From: Neisseria macacae ATCC 33926
Lineage (GTDB): Bacteria; Pseudomonadota; Gammaproteobacteria; Burkholderiales; Neisseriaceae
NCBI RefSeq assembly: GCF_022749495.1
Contig: NZ_CP094241.1
Coordinates: 2,418,001 to 2,482,000, forward strand
DNA length: 64,000 bases
Reading direction: 5' to 3'
The notes under the pieces are model-generated. The model saw only the letters and a list, made by a program, of their open reading frames with translations, did not search any database and was not told where the DNA came from. Within the stretch, counting starts at the first letter, position 1, and each line of letters begins with the position of its first letter. Made by a program: the position numbers and the translations under genes. Below are positions 1-8,940 of the stretch, piece by piece.

Positions 1-2
1 TT

Positions 3-116
3 ATACCTAAACCGTGGCTTTTCGCATTCATACTACTGACTGCCATTTACCTCGTTCTAAAAATCCTGATTGAAATCATCCGATTCCTATTCAGACTCAG
101 AAAGAAAAACCCATGA
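3..116 (+). CDS. C-terminal end of a membrane protein (5' truncated by window)
   Basis: An open frame enters from the left edge and ends in TGA, overlapping the ATG of the following HIT gene in an ATGA arrangement, which argues for a real translationally coupled gene. The visible 37 residues are a hydrophobic segment (FAFILLTAIYLVLKILIEII) followed by a basic tail (RLRKKNP), as in an inner-membrane protein whose last helix ends with positive charges in the cytoplasm. The family cannot be named from this fragment. Confidence 0.55.
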   Translation: MPKPWLFAFILLTAIYLVLKILIEIIRFLFRLRKKNP

Positions 117-511
117 CCTGCCCCATCTGCACCGCAGACAACGAAGACATTTTGCTGCAAACGCCAAACCTGCGCGTCATCGCCATCCACAACGAAGCCG
201 CAGCCCCGGCATTCTGCCGCGTCATCTGGAACGACCACATCGCCGAGATGACCGACCTTTCAGCCGCCGAACGTGCCGAAATCATGGAAATGGTGTATAA
301 AGTCGAAGCCGCCATGCGCCAAGTGTTCCATCCCGCCAAAATCAACCTTGCCAGCCTGGGCAACGTCGTTCCCCATCTGCATTGGCACGTCATCGCCCGC
401 TTTGAAAACGATGCCAACTTTCCCGCCCCGATTTGGGCAGCCCCCGTCCGCGAACACGGCATGACCCTTCCGGACAACTGGACGGAACAAGTCAAAGCCC
501 TGCTGGCGTAA
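113..511 (+). CDS. HIT family protein (histidine-triad nucleotide hydrolase-like)
   Basis: Small (132 aa) cytoplasmic protein of the histidine-triad superfamily, which hydrolyses or transfers nucleotidyl groups from dinucleotide or AMP-linked substrates. The triad HLHWHVI is present with H88, H90 and H92. An N-terminal CPIC pair (C3, C6) resembles the Cys motif seen in some bacterial HIT proteins. It starts inside the stop codon of the upstream membrane-protein gene. The exact substrate cannot be told from sequence. Confidence 0.9.
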   Translation: MTCPICTADNEDILLQTPNLRVIAIHNEAAAPAFCRVIWNDHIAEMTDLSAAERAEIMEMVYKVEAAMRQVFHPAKINLASLGNVVPHLHWHVIARFENDANFPAPIWAAPVREHGMTLPDNWTEQVKALLA

Positions 512-558
512 CGTTCAGACGACCTCAATAGGCGTATCGGATACCGCATATCAACCGA

Positions 559-594
559 TTTTCAGACGACCCCTGCCGAAAAGGTCGTCTGAAA
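559..594. terminator. Inverted uptake-sequence pair after the HIT gene
   Basis: TTTCAGACGACC and GGTCGTCTGAAA face each other across an 11-base loop, downstream of the HIT gene and before the LD-carboxypeptidase. A third single copy lies at 514-525. Such inverted DNA uptake sequence pairs commonly double as transcription terminators in Neisseria. There is no strong T tract here, so termination strength is uncertain. Confidence 0.55.
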
Positions 595-613
595 CCCAAG
601 CAAAGGAAACCAT

Positions 614-1807
614 ATGACCTGGCAAACCTCCCGCCGCCATTTCCTCCGCGCCTGCTCCGCCGCAGCCGGAGCCGGACTGCTGCAAGCCTGCGGCACCGGC
701 ACTACCGTCACCCCATCCACTCAAACCGGCAACACAGCGAAAGCCCAACCCGTGCAGCCCAAAACCAGCCATCCCCCACGCTCCGGCGACAACCTCCTCC
801 GCGTCGTCGCCCCTTCCGGCTTTGCCGAAGACCCCAACCGCGTCAACGCAGGCTTGACCCGCCTCTATAACGCAGGTTTTACCGTGACCAACCAACAAGC
901 AGGCAGCCGACGCTATCAACGCTTCGCCGGCTCCGACGCCCAACGTGCCGCCGACTTCCAAGAGGTCGCCACCGGCCGCGTTGAAACCCCCAAAGTCCTC
1001 ATGGGTTTGCGTGGCGGCTACGGCGCGGCACGCATCCTGCCGCAAATCGACTTCGCCTCACTCGGCGCCAGAATGCGCGAACGCGGCACCTTGTTCTTCG
1101 GCTTCAGCGATGTTTGCGCCGTCCAACTCGCCCTACTCGCCAAAGGCAATATGGCAAGTTTCGCCGGCCCTATGGTTTACAGCGAATTCGGCAAACCCGA
1201 ACCCAGTGTCTTCACCATGGATTCGTTCATCCGCGGCACCACCAACAACGTCAACATCATCGACGTTCCCGCCATCCAACGTGCCAACGTCAACGTCGAA
1301 GGTACCTTATGGGGCGGCAACCTCAGCGTCCTAGCCTCCCTCGCAGGCTCGCCCTATATGCCCGACATCCAAGGCGGCATCCTGTTCGTCGAAGACGTCA
1401 GCGAGCAACCCTACCGCATCGAACGCATGTTGAACACGCTTTATCTTGCAGGCATCCTGCAAAAACAACGCGCCATCATCTTCGGCGACTTCCGCATGGG
1501 CACCATCCGCGACGTGTACGACTCAAGCTACGACTTCTCCGCCGTCGTCAACCACGTCTCACGCACCGCCAAAGTCCCCGTCCTGACAGGTTTCCCCTTC
1601 GGACACATTACCAATAAAAGCACCTTCCCCTTAGGTGCACATGCCAAAATCCACAGCACTGCCAACGGCGGCTACACCGTAACCTTCAGCGGCTACCCTA
1701 CCCTGAACCCCGCCGCCCTGACCCTCAACAACCTGCTGCCCCCGCCCGTGCCGACGTTCAACGGCTCTACCTACCGCAGCACGACAACCGAAGAAGTCAT
1801 CGAATAA
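614..1807 (+). CDS. Murein LD-carboxypeptidase, peptidase family S66, Tat lipoprotein
   Basis: A 397-aa enzyme of the S66 (LdcA) family, which trims the terminal D-Ala from tetrapeptide stems during peptidoglycan recycling. The N-terminus has a twin-arginine motif (RRHFLRA) and a lipobox (LQAC, Cys about 26), so it is probably exported folded by Tat and lipid-anchored, not cytoplasmic as in E. coli LdcA. The family fingerprint GLRGGYGAARIL is followed by the nucleophile motif GFSD (Ser165), a WGGNLSVL segment and the C-terminal GHITNKSTFPLG block carrying the expected catalytic His. It stands alone, with a DUS-pair terminator after it. Confidence 0.9.
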   Translation: MTWQTSRRHFLRACSAAAGAGLLQACGTGTTVTPSTQTGNTAKAQPVQPKTSHPPRSGDNLLRVVAPSGFAEDPNRVNAGLTRLYNAGFTVTNQQAGSRRYQRFAGSDAQRAADFQEVATGRVETPKVLMGLRGGYGAARILPQIDFASLGARMRERGTLFFGFSDVCAVQLALLAKGNMASFAGPMVYSEFGKPEPSVFTMDSFIRGTTNNVNIIDVPAIQRANVNVEGTLWGGNLSVLASLAGSPYMPDIQGGILFVEDVSEQPYRIERMLNTLYLAGILQKQRAIIFGDFRMGTIRDVYDSSYDFSAVVNHVSRTAKVPVLTGFPFGHITNKSTFPLGAHAKIHSTANGGYTVTFSGYPTLNPAALTLNNLLPPPVPTFNGSTYRSTTTEEVIE

Positions 1808-1826
1808 ACAAGCTTTCGATTCAAAC

Positions 1827-1872
1827 AAAGGTCGTCTGAAAATCCGAATCCGGTTTTTCAGACGACCTTTTT
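1827..1872 (+). terminator. DUS-pair terminator of the LD-carboxypeptidase gene
   Basis: AAAGGTCGTCTGAAAA pairs perfectly over 16 bases with TTTTCAGACGACCTTT across a 12-base loop and runs into a T tract. It lies about 20 bases after the stop codon. Confidence 0.8.
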
Positions 1873-1912
1873 CTATCCAATAAACTTCACATAATGAGGG
1901 AATGAGCGGTAC

Positions 1913-2069
1913 TATAGTAGATTAAATTTAAATCAGGACAAAGCGACGAAGCCGCAGACAGTACAGATAGTACGGAACCGATTCACTTGGTGCTTCAGCA
2001 CCTTAGAGAATCGTTCTCTTTGAGCTAAGGCGAGGCAACGCTGTACCGGTTTAAAGTTAATCCACTATA
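1913..2069. repeat. Correia repeat (CREE/NEMIS), full-length 157 bp
   Basis: It begins TATAGTAGATTAAATTTAAA and ends TTTAAAGTTAATCCACTATA, the Correia terminal inverted repeats, with one substitution in the left end. The core contains CGACGAAGCCGCAGACAGTA and the GGTGCTTCAGCACC hairpin region that in long-form elements holds an IHF site. Two near-identical copies lie at 16258-16414 and 62176-62332. Such elements are non-autonomous and can carry promoter or RNase III processing signals. Confidence 0.93.
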
Positions 2070-2111
2070 CAATCCACGGCAATCTTCCATCGTTATACTG
2101 TCTATGCAAGC

Positions 2112-2188
2112 CATAGCGGGGTAAATTCAAATCAGGACAAGGCTGCGAAGCCACAGACCGTACAGATAATACGAAACCGATACACATC
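2112..2188. repeat. Decayed partial Correia repeat
   Basis: A degenerate left half of the same element as at 1913-2069: ATAGCGGGGTAAATTCAAAT followed by CAGGACAAGGCTGCGAAGCC and a diverged core. The right half is missing. It lies directly after the intact copy, so two insertions or a duplication have happened downstream of the porin gene. Confidence 0.65.
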
Positions 2189-2216
2189 CAACCCAACACA
2201 CATCATTCAAAAAACA

Positions 2217-2243
2217 AAAGAGCCTGCATAAAGCAGGCTCTTT
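2217..2243 (-). terminator. Intrinsic terminator of the porin gene
   Basis: AAAGAGCCTGC and GCAGGCTCTTT form a perfect 11-bp stem around the loop ATAAA. On the minus strand this is followed by a T-rich run (TTGTTTTTTG). It lies about 20 bases beyond the porin stop codon. Confidence 0.9.
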
Positions 2244-2264
2244 ATTTAAACTAATCGTACTAGA

Positions 2265-3338
2265 TTAGAATTTGTGACGCAGACCAACCAGACCGGCGGT
2301 AGATTGAGTTTTGTCGCCACCTTTGCCTTCTTTCAACCAGCCGGCAGAAACCAAAGCAGAAGTACGTTTAGAGAAGTCGTAATCAGCACCAACAATCACT
2401 TGGTTGTATTGGCTGTTACCTTGTTTCACGCCGTTTTCTTTAGCTTTGAAGCCGTGAGCGTAAGACAGACGAGGCATTACGTTACCCATACGGTAGCCGC
2501 CAGTTACAGCAACTTCAGTACGTTCGTTTTTCTTAGCGTTAGCTACGTCAGCTTTAAAGCCTTCGTATTGACCGGCAACAGAAACCAGTACGTTGTTAGC
2601 ATCGTAACCACCTACCAGACGGTGTACTTGGTAGTCTTTGTAAACGCCAGAACCCAAAGTGGTGTTGCTGTTGAACAGTTCCAGATGTTCTGTATCCAAA
2701 GATTTACGTTTTGCGAAAGTACCAGCGTAGCGACCGAAGAAACCAGAATTTTCATAGTTCAGACCCAAGTCGAAAGAGTGACGGGTTTTCTCGTTATGAA
2801 CATGTTTGTCCTCAGGGTTAGCATTGTCGCGTGGTTGGTATTGAGCGCTTGCGCTGAAACCAGCAAATACTGGAGAGTCGTAACGTACAGATACTTTACG
2901 CTCGTCAACACGTTTCAGTTTACCGAATTGCAAAACTGATGCATTCGCGTCGCTAGATTCCCAAGGATCTACGCTGTCGCTGTTGTCTTTCAGAGCAGTG
3001 TTCAATTTACCTGCGCGAACTTTACCGAAGCCGCCTTCCAAACCGATGAAGGATTCACGAGTACCCCAACCTTTGTCAGTACCGGCAACAGAAGTATTTT
3101 GCTCTACTTGCCAGATAGCATTCAGGTTGTTGCTCAGGTGTTCGTGACCTTTGAAACCGATACGGGAACCAAAGTCAGCAATTTCAGTTGCAGTTTTGTT
3201 TTTGGTGCTTACGTGATTAACAGTTTCTTTAGTACGAGAAACTTCAACACCGGCTTTAACTTGACCGTACAGAGTCACGTCAGCCATAGCTGCAACAGGC
3301 AAAGCTGCCAAAGTCAGAGCAATCAGAGATTTTTTCAT
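2265..3338 (-). CDS. porB: Major outer-membrane porin, PorB type
   Basis: A 357-aa general diffusion porin of the neisserial PorB (class 2/3) family, forming a trimeric 16-strand outer-membrane barrel. A 19-residue signal peptide ends in AMA before the mature start DVTLYGQVKAGVEVS, a sequence typical of the family. The C-terminus GLVGLRHKF ends in Phe, the recognition signal for barrel assembly by BAM. The start is supported by an AAGGAAT ribosome site. Loop segments around residues 160-230 (KHVHNEKTRH, LELFNSNTTL) are where variants differ. A strong terminator follows, and a roughly 700-bp upstream gap probably holds its promoter. Confidence 0.93.
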   Translation of the reverse strand: MKKSLIALTLAALPVAAMADVTLYGQVKAGVEVSRTKETVNHVSTKNKTATEIADFGSRIGFKGHEHLSNNLNAIWQVEQNTSVAGTDKGWGTRESFIGLEGGFGKVRAGKLNTALKDNSDSVDPWESSDANASVLQFGKLKRVDERKVSVRYDSPVFAGFSASAQYQPRDNANPEDKHVHNEKTRHSFDLGLNYENSGFFGRYAGTFAKRKSLDTEHLELFNSNTTLGSGVYKDYQVHRLVGGYDANNVLVSVAGQYEGFKADVANAKKNERTEVAVTGGYRMGNVMPRLSYAHGFKAKENGVKQGNSQYNQVIVGADYDFSKRTSALVSAGWLKEGKGGDKTQSTAGLVGLRHKF

Positions 3339-4044
3339 TGCTGTATTCCTTTTCTATCGTGAAGAAATAACTTAAGCAGACCCGGATAGAATCCGCTTAG
3401 GCTTTACATTATCGCTGGAATCAGCGATTCCATGACTCTCACTATAATTGTTCCTCTCTAAAAAAACAAACTTTATTCACTACCCCTACTGACCGCCTGA
3501 CCTCACAGCACCCGCATCACAACAAGGCATTCGCAATATTTTCCTTATAAATCATGATGTAATATTGAATTGCCCGCTGTTTGCATTTTTACAACACACT
3601 TTTCCTAAACGGTCGTTTTTGGAGATTGGCTGTTGTTTTTTGGCTAACTCGGGTAAACGAGTAAATTAAGAGAGAATCAGTATGTACTCTCTTAAAGCGT
3701 GCAATTTATAGGCTTAGCCAGTCATGCACATTGGAAATACCCACTCTTTTAAGATGGAAGTATGCATTTTCCTCTTTTGATTTACGATTTCACTGACGTA
3801 GCATCAGCATTACCTATGCTGCTCCTCCAAAGAAAAGGTCGTCTGAAATCTGTGTAGCGTTTTCAGACGACCTTTTACAATTTGCACATACAAAGCTAGG
3901 AAACCAAATTTTCCAAAGGACTGGTCAGAATATCTATGTTGTATCGGATTGCTATACCTTACTCATGTAGTGTGTGCTTTATCCACAAACGGGACATTAC
4001 TAAAAAAGATTCCCTATAAGCGGACACTTTGTTTTCAGACGACC
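3339..4044. other. Intergenic region between porB and truA
   Basis: About 700 bases without a convincing gene. On the minus strand, TATAGT near 3440 could be the porin -10 box, but no matching -35 is clear. A perfect 9-bp inverted repeat (TTAAGAGAG / CTCTCTTAA, loop 12) lies at 3666-3695 without a T tract, function unknown. A DUS-pair hairpin lies at 3833-3876 and a single DUS near 4032. Open frames here are short and unlike known proteins. Confidence 0.5.
3833..3876. terminator. DUS-pair hairpin downstream of truA
   Basis: AAAAGGTCGTCTGAAA pairs with TTTCAGACGACCTTTT across a 12-base loop. It is about 170 bases past the truA stop, so it may terminate truA transcripts on the minus strand. 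The stem is flanked by A and T tracts and could work in either direction. Confidence 0.6.
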
Positions 4045-4863
4045 TCACAGCCATGCCGGCATTTCAGGACGAATGATACCGAACTCTGGCGGATAATCCA
4101 CTCCGGTCAGGTACAGCCCATCAGGCATAAAAGTCGGCGGGGCTTTTAATCGGCTGCGCTCTTCGATTAAGTCCTGAAATCCGGAAACGCTAAGCCTGCC
4201 GCTACCAACATAAACCAATGCCCCCATGATATTACGCACCATATGATGCAAAAAGGCATTGCCGTGTAAGTCTAGTTTTAAGAATTGCGGCGTACCGCTG
4301 ATTTTTGCACTATACAGGGTCTTAACGGGTGATTTTGCTTGGCATTCGGCAGCACGAAAGCTGGAGAAATCATGTTCGCCTTCTAATAATAATGCCGCCT
4401 GCTGCATTTTTTCAGGATCGAGTTTGAGGTGCGTCCACCCTACTCTACCTTGCAATATCGGGGAGCGGACGGGAGATGATTCCAAAAGGTAACGATACCT
4501 TCTACCGTATGCGTCAAAGCGGGCGTGAAAATTTGGGGCAACCTGCTGCGCGAACAATACAGCCACACCTTCAGGAAGATAAGCATTGACGCCCCGCACC
4601 CAAGCCTGCTCGGGACGAATTACTGAGGTATCGAAATGGACGACTTGCGCAGTCGCGTGTACGCCCGTGTCGGTTCGTCCGGCAACAATGGTTCGGATGG
4701 TCTCGCCTGCAATTTGACTGAGTGCGCTTTCCAATACCGTCTGGACAGTGGGCAAACCGTCAGCTTGTTTTTGCCAACCGTAAAATCGACTGCCGTCATA
4801 AGACAGGGTTAATGCCCATCTTTGTATGGTTTTTGTGGATAATGATTCGGTGTATGCAGTCAT
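4045..4863 (-). CDS. truA: tRNA pseudouridine(38-40) synthase TruA
   Basis: A 272-aa enzyme converting uridines 38, 39 and 40 in the tRNA anticodon arm to pseudouridine. The catalytic loop GRTDTGVHA, with its invariant Asp, is present near residue 60. The frame is open 12 codons further upstream, but that ATG at 4899 falls in the loop of the fimV terminator (4881-4910), so the internal ATG at 4861-4863 (MTAYTES) is the better start. No strong Shine-Dalgarno is seen, and a variant uptake sequence overlaps the leader. It follows fimV on the same strand but probably has its own promoter or depends on readthrough. Confidence 0.9.
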   Translation of the reverse strand: MTAYTESLSTKTIQRWALTLSYDGSRFYGWQKQADGLPTVQTVLESALSQIAGETIRTIVAGRTDTGVHATAQVVHFDTSVIRPEQAWVRGVNAYLPEGVAVLFAQQVAPNFHARFDAYGRRYRYLLESSPVRSPILQGRVGWTHLKLDPEKMQQAALLLEGEHDFSSFRAAECQAKSPVKTLYSAKISGTPQFLKLDLHGNAFLHHMVRNIMGALVYVGSGRLSVSGFQDLIEERSRLKAPPTFMPDGLYLTGVDYPPEFGIIRPEMPAWL

Positions 4864-4880
4864 ATGTCGTCTGAAAATAA

Positions 4881-4910
4881 TAAAAGATGCCGTTTTCACA
4901 GCATCTTTTA
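4881..4910 (-). terminator. Terminator between fimV and truA
   Basis: TAAAAGATGC and GCATCTTTTA form a perfect 10-bp stem with a 10-base loop, followed on the minus strand by TTATTTT. It begins about 35 bases after the fimV stop and overlaps the first possible truA start codon. Confidence 0.75.
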
Positions 4911-4946
4911 TTTTAGCATTGTTTAATTTCGATTTACTTGCTGATA

Positions 4947-7466
4947 TTAGGCATTCAATTCGTTCATCAATGCTTGGGCTTTATTACGGATCTCACCGCT
5001 TGCGTCTTCCAGCAATTCAGTCAACGTCTCGCGGGCAGCATCGGGATCGCCGATTTCGACATACATTTTAGCCAGGTCATATTTAGCTTCCAGTGGAGCC
5101 GTCATACCGACGGACTCGGAGATGAAGCCTGATTCAAAACCGGAATGTTCATTACTGCTGTCAGCAGTATCTTCCACACCCAGATTTTCCCATTCGATGG
5201 TTTCGTCAGCGCTGGCTTCTTGAGTATTTTCAATACTGAAATCTTCGCCATCTTGGAATGCTAAAGGTTCGTCTTGCTTAATCTCAAACGGTTGAGTATC
5301 GGCTTCAGGCTGTGGCTGTTCTGTTTCTTCAACAACGAAATCCAGTGCTTCTTCTGAGCTATCTGCCTGTTTGTCTGCTGCTTCAACTTCAGACAAAGCT
5401 TCTTCTTGTATATCAGCAACTTCAGACGACGTTTCTTCTTGCGCACCTAATTCAGGGAAAGGCTCGATGGCTTTAACTGTTTTCGGCTCTTCCGCAAAGA
5501 AATCCCAACCCTCTTCCGATTCTTCGGATTTGGTTTCGGCTTCTTCTGTTTCTACTACGTCAATTGTTTCCGACTTAGGCTCTTCAATCTCCACTTCGAA
5601 TGGGATAGGCTCTTCTTCCGGTGCTTCCGGTTGAGCTTCCGGCAGGTCGTCTGAAACAGATGAAACAGGCGTTGCTGCAAAAGAGGAAACCGATGGAGCC
5701 TCTTCCTCATGCTGAGGCTCTGTTTCTACTTCAGCATTTCTATCTTCCATTACAACAGCAACGTGTTGATATGGATTTTCCGGTTCCGGCTCATATACGC
5801 TTTCGGTAGATTCGACAGTATCCCAATCGATATCACGGCGTTTTTCGGTTTCTTCGTCGATGGTAACGGCGCCGGACACGATACTGGCTTGAGTATTATC
5901 CAGTTCGTTCAAATCCAGATCGACGTTTTCTTGAGCAGGTTCAGCAACAGGAGCCGGCTCATTGAAGAATACTTCATCATCGAAATCATCTTCAATTTCC
6001 AAACCGTCTTCTTCAGATTTGGAAGTTTCTGCTACAACTTGTGGTTGCGGTTGCGGCGCAGTGGCAGCAGGGAATACATGATCTTCGATACTGATATCGA
6101 GATCGTCCTCATCCTGATCGTCCTGATCTATCGCACCAGCCACAGGCGCAACAGCTGAATTCTTCCGTTTACCCAACAAGAACAGCAACAGCAACAAACC
6201 TGCCGATGCCGCACCGCCAATCAACAGCCAGCGCCATAATCCGCCGTCTTCCGATGATGCTTCTTCTTGTTGTTTTTCTGTGGCAACTGCCGAGGCAATG
6301 CGCGCTTCGACATCAGCTTGTGCCTGAGAAATTTCTTGTGGTTCTGTGTTTGCTGTTGCAGACGACGCATTTGGCTCAGGCAGGACATTTACTTGCTCGG
6401 CAGATGCCGCAACTGTTTCAGCTTTATTTTGTTCCGAAGTACCTGCCGTCGTTATAGCCGGTTTGGTTTCAGGCTTGGCTTCTTGTACCGGCTCAGCTTT
6501 TTTATCTTCTTTTTTATTTTCTACTTTGGTGTTTTCTACCGGAGTCTCTTTAGGAGGCGTTGCGGTACCGGCTTTTTCAGACGACCCTTGGGCTTGAGGC
6601 TTATTGCCTTCCTGAACCGGAGGTTTGACTTGTGCAGGTTTGGATGCCGTCGATTTCATATCGCCGTGCATCGGAATGTACAACACCTTGCCCGCAAGCA
6701 TACGGTCGGCATCTTTACCGATGAACACGCCGGGGTTAGCATTGACCAATGCCTGTATCGTTTGTTCGACGGTCATGCCTTGCGGACGGATTTTGGTGGC
6801 AATTTCGGTCAGAGTTTCACCCTGACGAACCAGATGCTGCTTGCCATAACGAATCTCGGTTCCATTGGCGCCTACAGAAGATTGTTGCTGTTGTTTTGAC
6901 GGCTGTGCCTGTGTCTGTACCGGTTTATTTGTGTTGTTTTTATCTTTTCGTACAGCTTCCTTGCGAACGGTTTCATTTTGATTTCCGTTTTGTATCGCGC
7001 GGTTGATGCGGTCACGCGCCGCCTGACGGTCAAATTGAGAATGGTATGAATTGTTGTCAGCAGAAGAATTGGATGAAGATTCGCCACCGCTGCGCGCACG
7101 GCTTGAACCATCCGTTTTACCGGAATAGCCTGCGGGATCAATGATGGCTGTGTATTCGCGTGATTGTGAACCTGCGCCGACTTGGAAAATCAACACAGGG
7201 TCTTTAATCGCTTTGCTTGAGTGGATAGTGACGACTGCCTTGTCGCCCGACTTACGGACACTGGTACGCAAATTGCTATTGGAAACAGTCGCTTTTCCGC
7301 CTTTCAACAGCGCCTGAGCCTCGTCACCGGTTACGGTAATACTGCCTGAAAACGGCTCGCCCAGATGGGATTGGACATTCAGCCCGCCAAGCCCTGCGCT
7401 CGCACCAAACGACACTGCCAAGGCCACAGATGCCGCGATTAATTTGATTTTATGATGGTTTTTCAA
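4947..7466 (-). CDS. fimV: FimV/TspA family envelope protein
   Basis: An 839-aa protein of the FimV family, known in meningococcus as TspA (T-cell-stimulating protein A). Related proteins act at the pole or septum as peptidoglycan-binding scaffolds linked to type IV pili. A signal peptide (to about residue 24) precedes the FimV N-terminal domain (GLGGLNVQSHLGEPFSG). A LysM domain follows at about 205-270 (HLVRQGETLTEIATKIRP). A Lys/Glu/Pro-rich linker leads to one membrane helix (WRWLLIGGAASAGLLLLLFL, about 410-430). A very acidic cytoplasmic region ends in the conserved FimV C-terminal domain (AKYDLAKMYVEIGDPDAARE). Confidence 0.88.
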   Translation of the reverse strand: MKNHHKIKLIAASVALAVSFGASAGLGGLNVQSHLGEPFSGSITVTGDEAQALLKGGKATVSNSNLRTSVRKSGDKAVVTIHSSKAIKDPVLIFQVGAGSQSREYTAIIDPAGYSGKTDGSSRARSGGESSSNSSADNNSYHSQFDRQAARDRINRAIQNGNQNETVRKEAVRKDKNNTNKPVQTQAQPSKQQQQSSVGANGTEIRYGKQHLVRQGETLTEIATKIRPQGMTVEQTIQALVNANPGVFIGKDADRMLAGKVLYIPMHGDMKSTASKPAQVKPPVQEGNKPQAQGSSEKAGTATPPKETPVENTKVENKKEDKKAEPVQEAKPETKPAITTAGTSEQNKAETVAASAEQVNVLPEPNASSATANTEPQEISQAQADVEARIASAVATEKQQEEASSEDGGLWRWLLIGGAASAGLLLLLFLLGKRKNSAVAPVAGAIDQDDQDEDDLDISIEDHVFPAATAPQPQPQVVAETSKSEEDGLEIEDDFDDEVFFNEPAPVAEPAQENVDLDLNELDNTQASIVSGAVTIDEETEKRRDIDWDTVESTESVYEPEPENPYQHVAVVMEDRNAEVETEPQHEEEAPSVSSFAATPVSSVSDDLPEAQPEAPEEEPIPFEVEIEEPKSETIDVVETEEAETKSEESEEGWDFFAEEPKTVKAIEPFPELGAQEETSSEVADIQEEALSEVEAADKQADSSEEALDFVVEETEQPQPEADTQPFEIKQDEPLAFQDGEDFSIENTQEASADETIEWENLGVEDTADSSNEHSGFESGFISESVGMTAPLEAKYDLAKMYVEIGDPDAARETLTELLEDASGEIRNKAQALMNELNA

Positions 7467-7814
7467 AACTTGTCCCCTGTGTAAAATGACAACCCTGCTA
7501 GAACTGCTACATACTTAACCGTATATTACGATATATTACGTTATGATATCTTCTAAAGTCGCAGTCTGCCAAGTAATCCGATGAATTAAGTGATGAAACG
7601 AACGAGAAATTAACAGGTTTGTAATTTCTGTGTTTCTTTTTTACAAATCCTACTGATAACATAGTTTATCATCCCGACGGCATTTTTTAAACCCTTTTTT
7701 AGATTATTGCCCGCCTGCATCGGCAATTTCGTTTCTAGGGTGGTGCAAAAAGGTGAGGCTGCCTGTATGATTAGCGTTTAGCCGATTGGTTTCATCTTTT
7801 TTGTTTGTTTGATT
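7467..7814. other. Divergent intergenic region between fimV and yciB
   Basis: It contains the start regions of fimV (minus) and yciB (plus). The stretch at about 7520-7555 is AT-rich with imperfect repeats of ATATTACG and could contain promoters. No uptake sequence, Correia element or small gene was recognised. Confidence 0.4.
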
Positions 7815-8348
7815 ATGAAAGTTTTAAGCGATTTATTGGCAGTCATCTTGTTTTTCCTGACTTACACAATCACGAAAAACATGATTACTGCGACTGCGGT
7901 TGCCGTTGTATTCGGCATTTTGCAGGCAGGTTTTACTTACTGGAAATACAAAAAACTCGATACGATGCAGTGGGTCGGCCTGATCCTGATCGTCGTATTC
8001 GGCGGCGCGACCATTCTACTTCATGATGACCGTTTTATCATGTGGAAACCGACCGTTTTGTTCTGGATTGGCGCATTGGTTTTGCTGATCAGCCATCTAA
8101 GCGGAAAAAACGGATTAAAAGCGACTATGGGCAAAGAGTTGGAACTGCCTGAACATGTTTGGAGCAAACTGACTTATGCCTGGGTCGCATTCATGATTTT
8201 CTTAGGTATTGCCAACTGGTTTGTGTTTACCCACTTCAAAGAACAATGGGTAAATTACAAAATGTTCGGTTCTACCGGTTTTTTGTTTGTTTTCTTTATC
8301 GCTCAATTTTCCTATTTGAGCCGATATTTACCCAAAAAGGATAGTTGA
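7815..8348 (+). CDS. yciB: Inner-membrane septation protein YciB (IspZ family)
   Basis: A 177-aa integral membrane protein of the YciB/IspZ (septation protein A) family, linked to normal division and envelope synthesis. It is almost entirely hydrophobic with about five helices, beginning MKVLSDLLAVILFFLTYTIT and including the family block TILLHDDRFIMWKPT. The ATG at 7815 is preferred over a TTG two codons earlier. Its stop overlaps the start of yciI (TGATG), opening a coupled yciB-yciI-bolA run followed by two foldase genes. Confidence 0.9.
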   Translation: MKVLSDLLAVILFFLTYTITKNMITATAVAVVFGILQAGFTYWKYKKLDTMQWVGLILIVVFGGATILLHDDRFIMWKPTVLFWIGALVLLISHLSGKNGLKATMGKELELPEHVWSKLTYAWVAFMIFLGIANWFVFTHFKEQWVNYKMFGSTGFLFVFFIAQFSYLSRYLPKKDS

Positions 8349-8638
8349 TGGAATATTACATGCTCCTGGCCACCGATGCCGATAATGTACACGAAGCCCG
8401 TATGGCGGCACGCCCTGCCCATCTGCAACGCTTGGAAGCTTTGAAGGCTGAAGGACGTCTTCTGACTGCCGGCCCAAACCCTCTTCCCGACAATCCGGAG
8501 CGCGTGTCCGGCAGTCTGATTGTGGCTCAATTTGAATCTTTGGATGCCGCTCAAGAATGGGCGGAAAAAGACCCTTACGTCGATGCGGGCGTCTATGAAG
8601 AGGTATTGATCAAACCGTTCAAAGCCGTATTCAAATAA
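8348..8638 (+). CDS. yciI: YciI family protein
   Basis: A 96-aa protein of the YciI family (ferredoxin-like fold, dimeric, related to dehalogenase/monooxygenase-like domains). The usual motifs are present: MEYYMLLATD at the N-terminus, a conserved His in RPAHLQRL, and the EKDPYVDAGVYEEV segment with the candidate active-site Asp. The biochemical role of the family is unsettled. It overlaps yciB at the start and bolA at the end (TAATG), so translation of the three is probably coupled. Confidence 0.9.
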   Translation: MEYYMLLATDADNVHEARMAARPAHLQRLEALKAEGRLLTAGPNPLPDNPERVSGSLIVAQFESLDAAQEWAEKDPYVDAGVYEEVLIKPFKAVFK

Positions 8639-8907
8639 TGGATATGCGTGAAGCTATTGAAGGTCGTCTGAAAACGCTGAATCCTGTTTTTTTTGACTTT
8701 CAGGATGACAGCCATCTGCATGCGGGCCACTCGGGAAACAAAGGAGGCGGGCATTATACGGTCGTAGTCGTCAGCGAAGCTTTCGGCGGCGTCAGCCGTC
8801 TTAACCGCCAACGCACCATTAAAACCTTACTGCACGATCTGTTTTCCGAAGGGCTGATTCACGCATTGAGCATCAAAGCGGCCACTCCGGACGAATACTT
8901 CCACTAA
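8638..8907 (+). CDS. BolA family protein
   Basis: An 89-aa BolA/IbaG-type protein, small partners of monothiol glutaredoxins in iron-sulfur cluster and iron handling. The class II KH-like fold region is visible: HLHAGHSGNKGGGHYTVVVVS, then RLNRQRTIKTLLHDLF and the C-terminal HALSIKAATPDEYF. The conserved GxHY segment carries His residues used for cluster ligation in the family. An uptake sequence lies inside the coding region near codon 10. It is coupled to yciI by a TAATG overlap. Confidence 0.92.
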   Translation: MDMREAIEGRLKTLNPVFFDFQDDSHLHAGHSGNKGGGHYTVVVVSEAFGGVSRLNRQRTIKTLLHDLFSEGLIHALSIKAATPDEYFH

Positions 8908-8940
8908 TTACAGACATACTGGACATAACAAGAGAAAATC

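Noticed and set aside
3949..4149. A 66-residue open frame in the porB-truA gap.
   Set aside because: It runs antisense into the truA 3' end, has no ribosome site and resembles no known protein.
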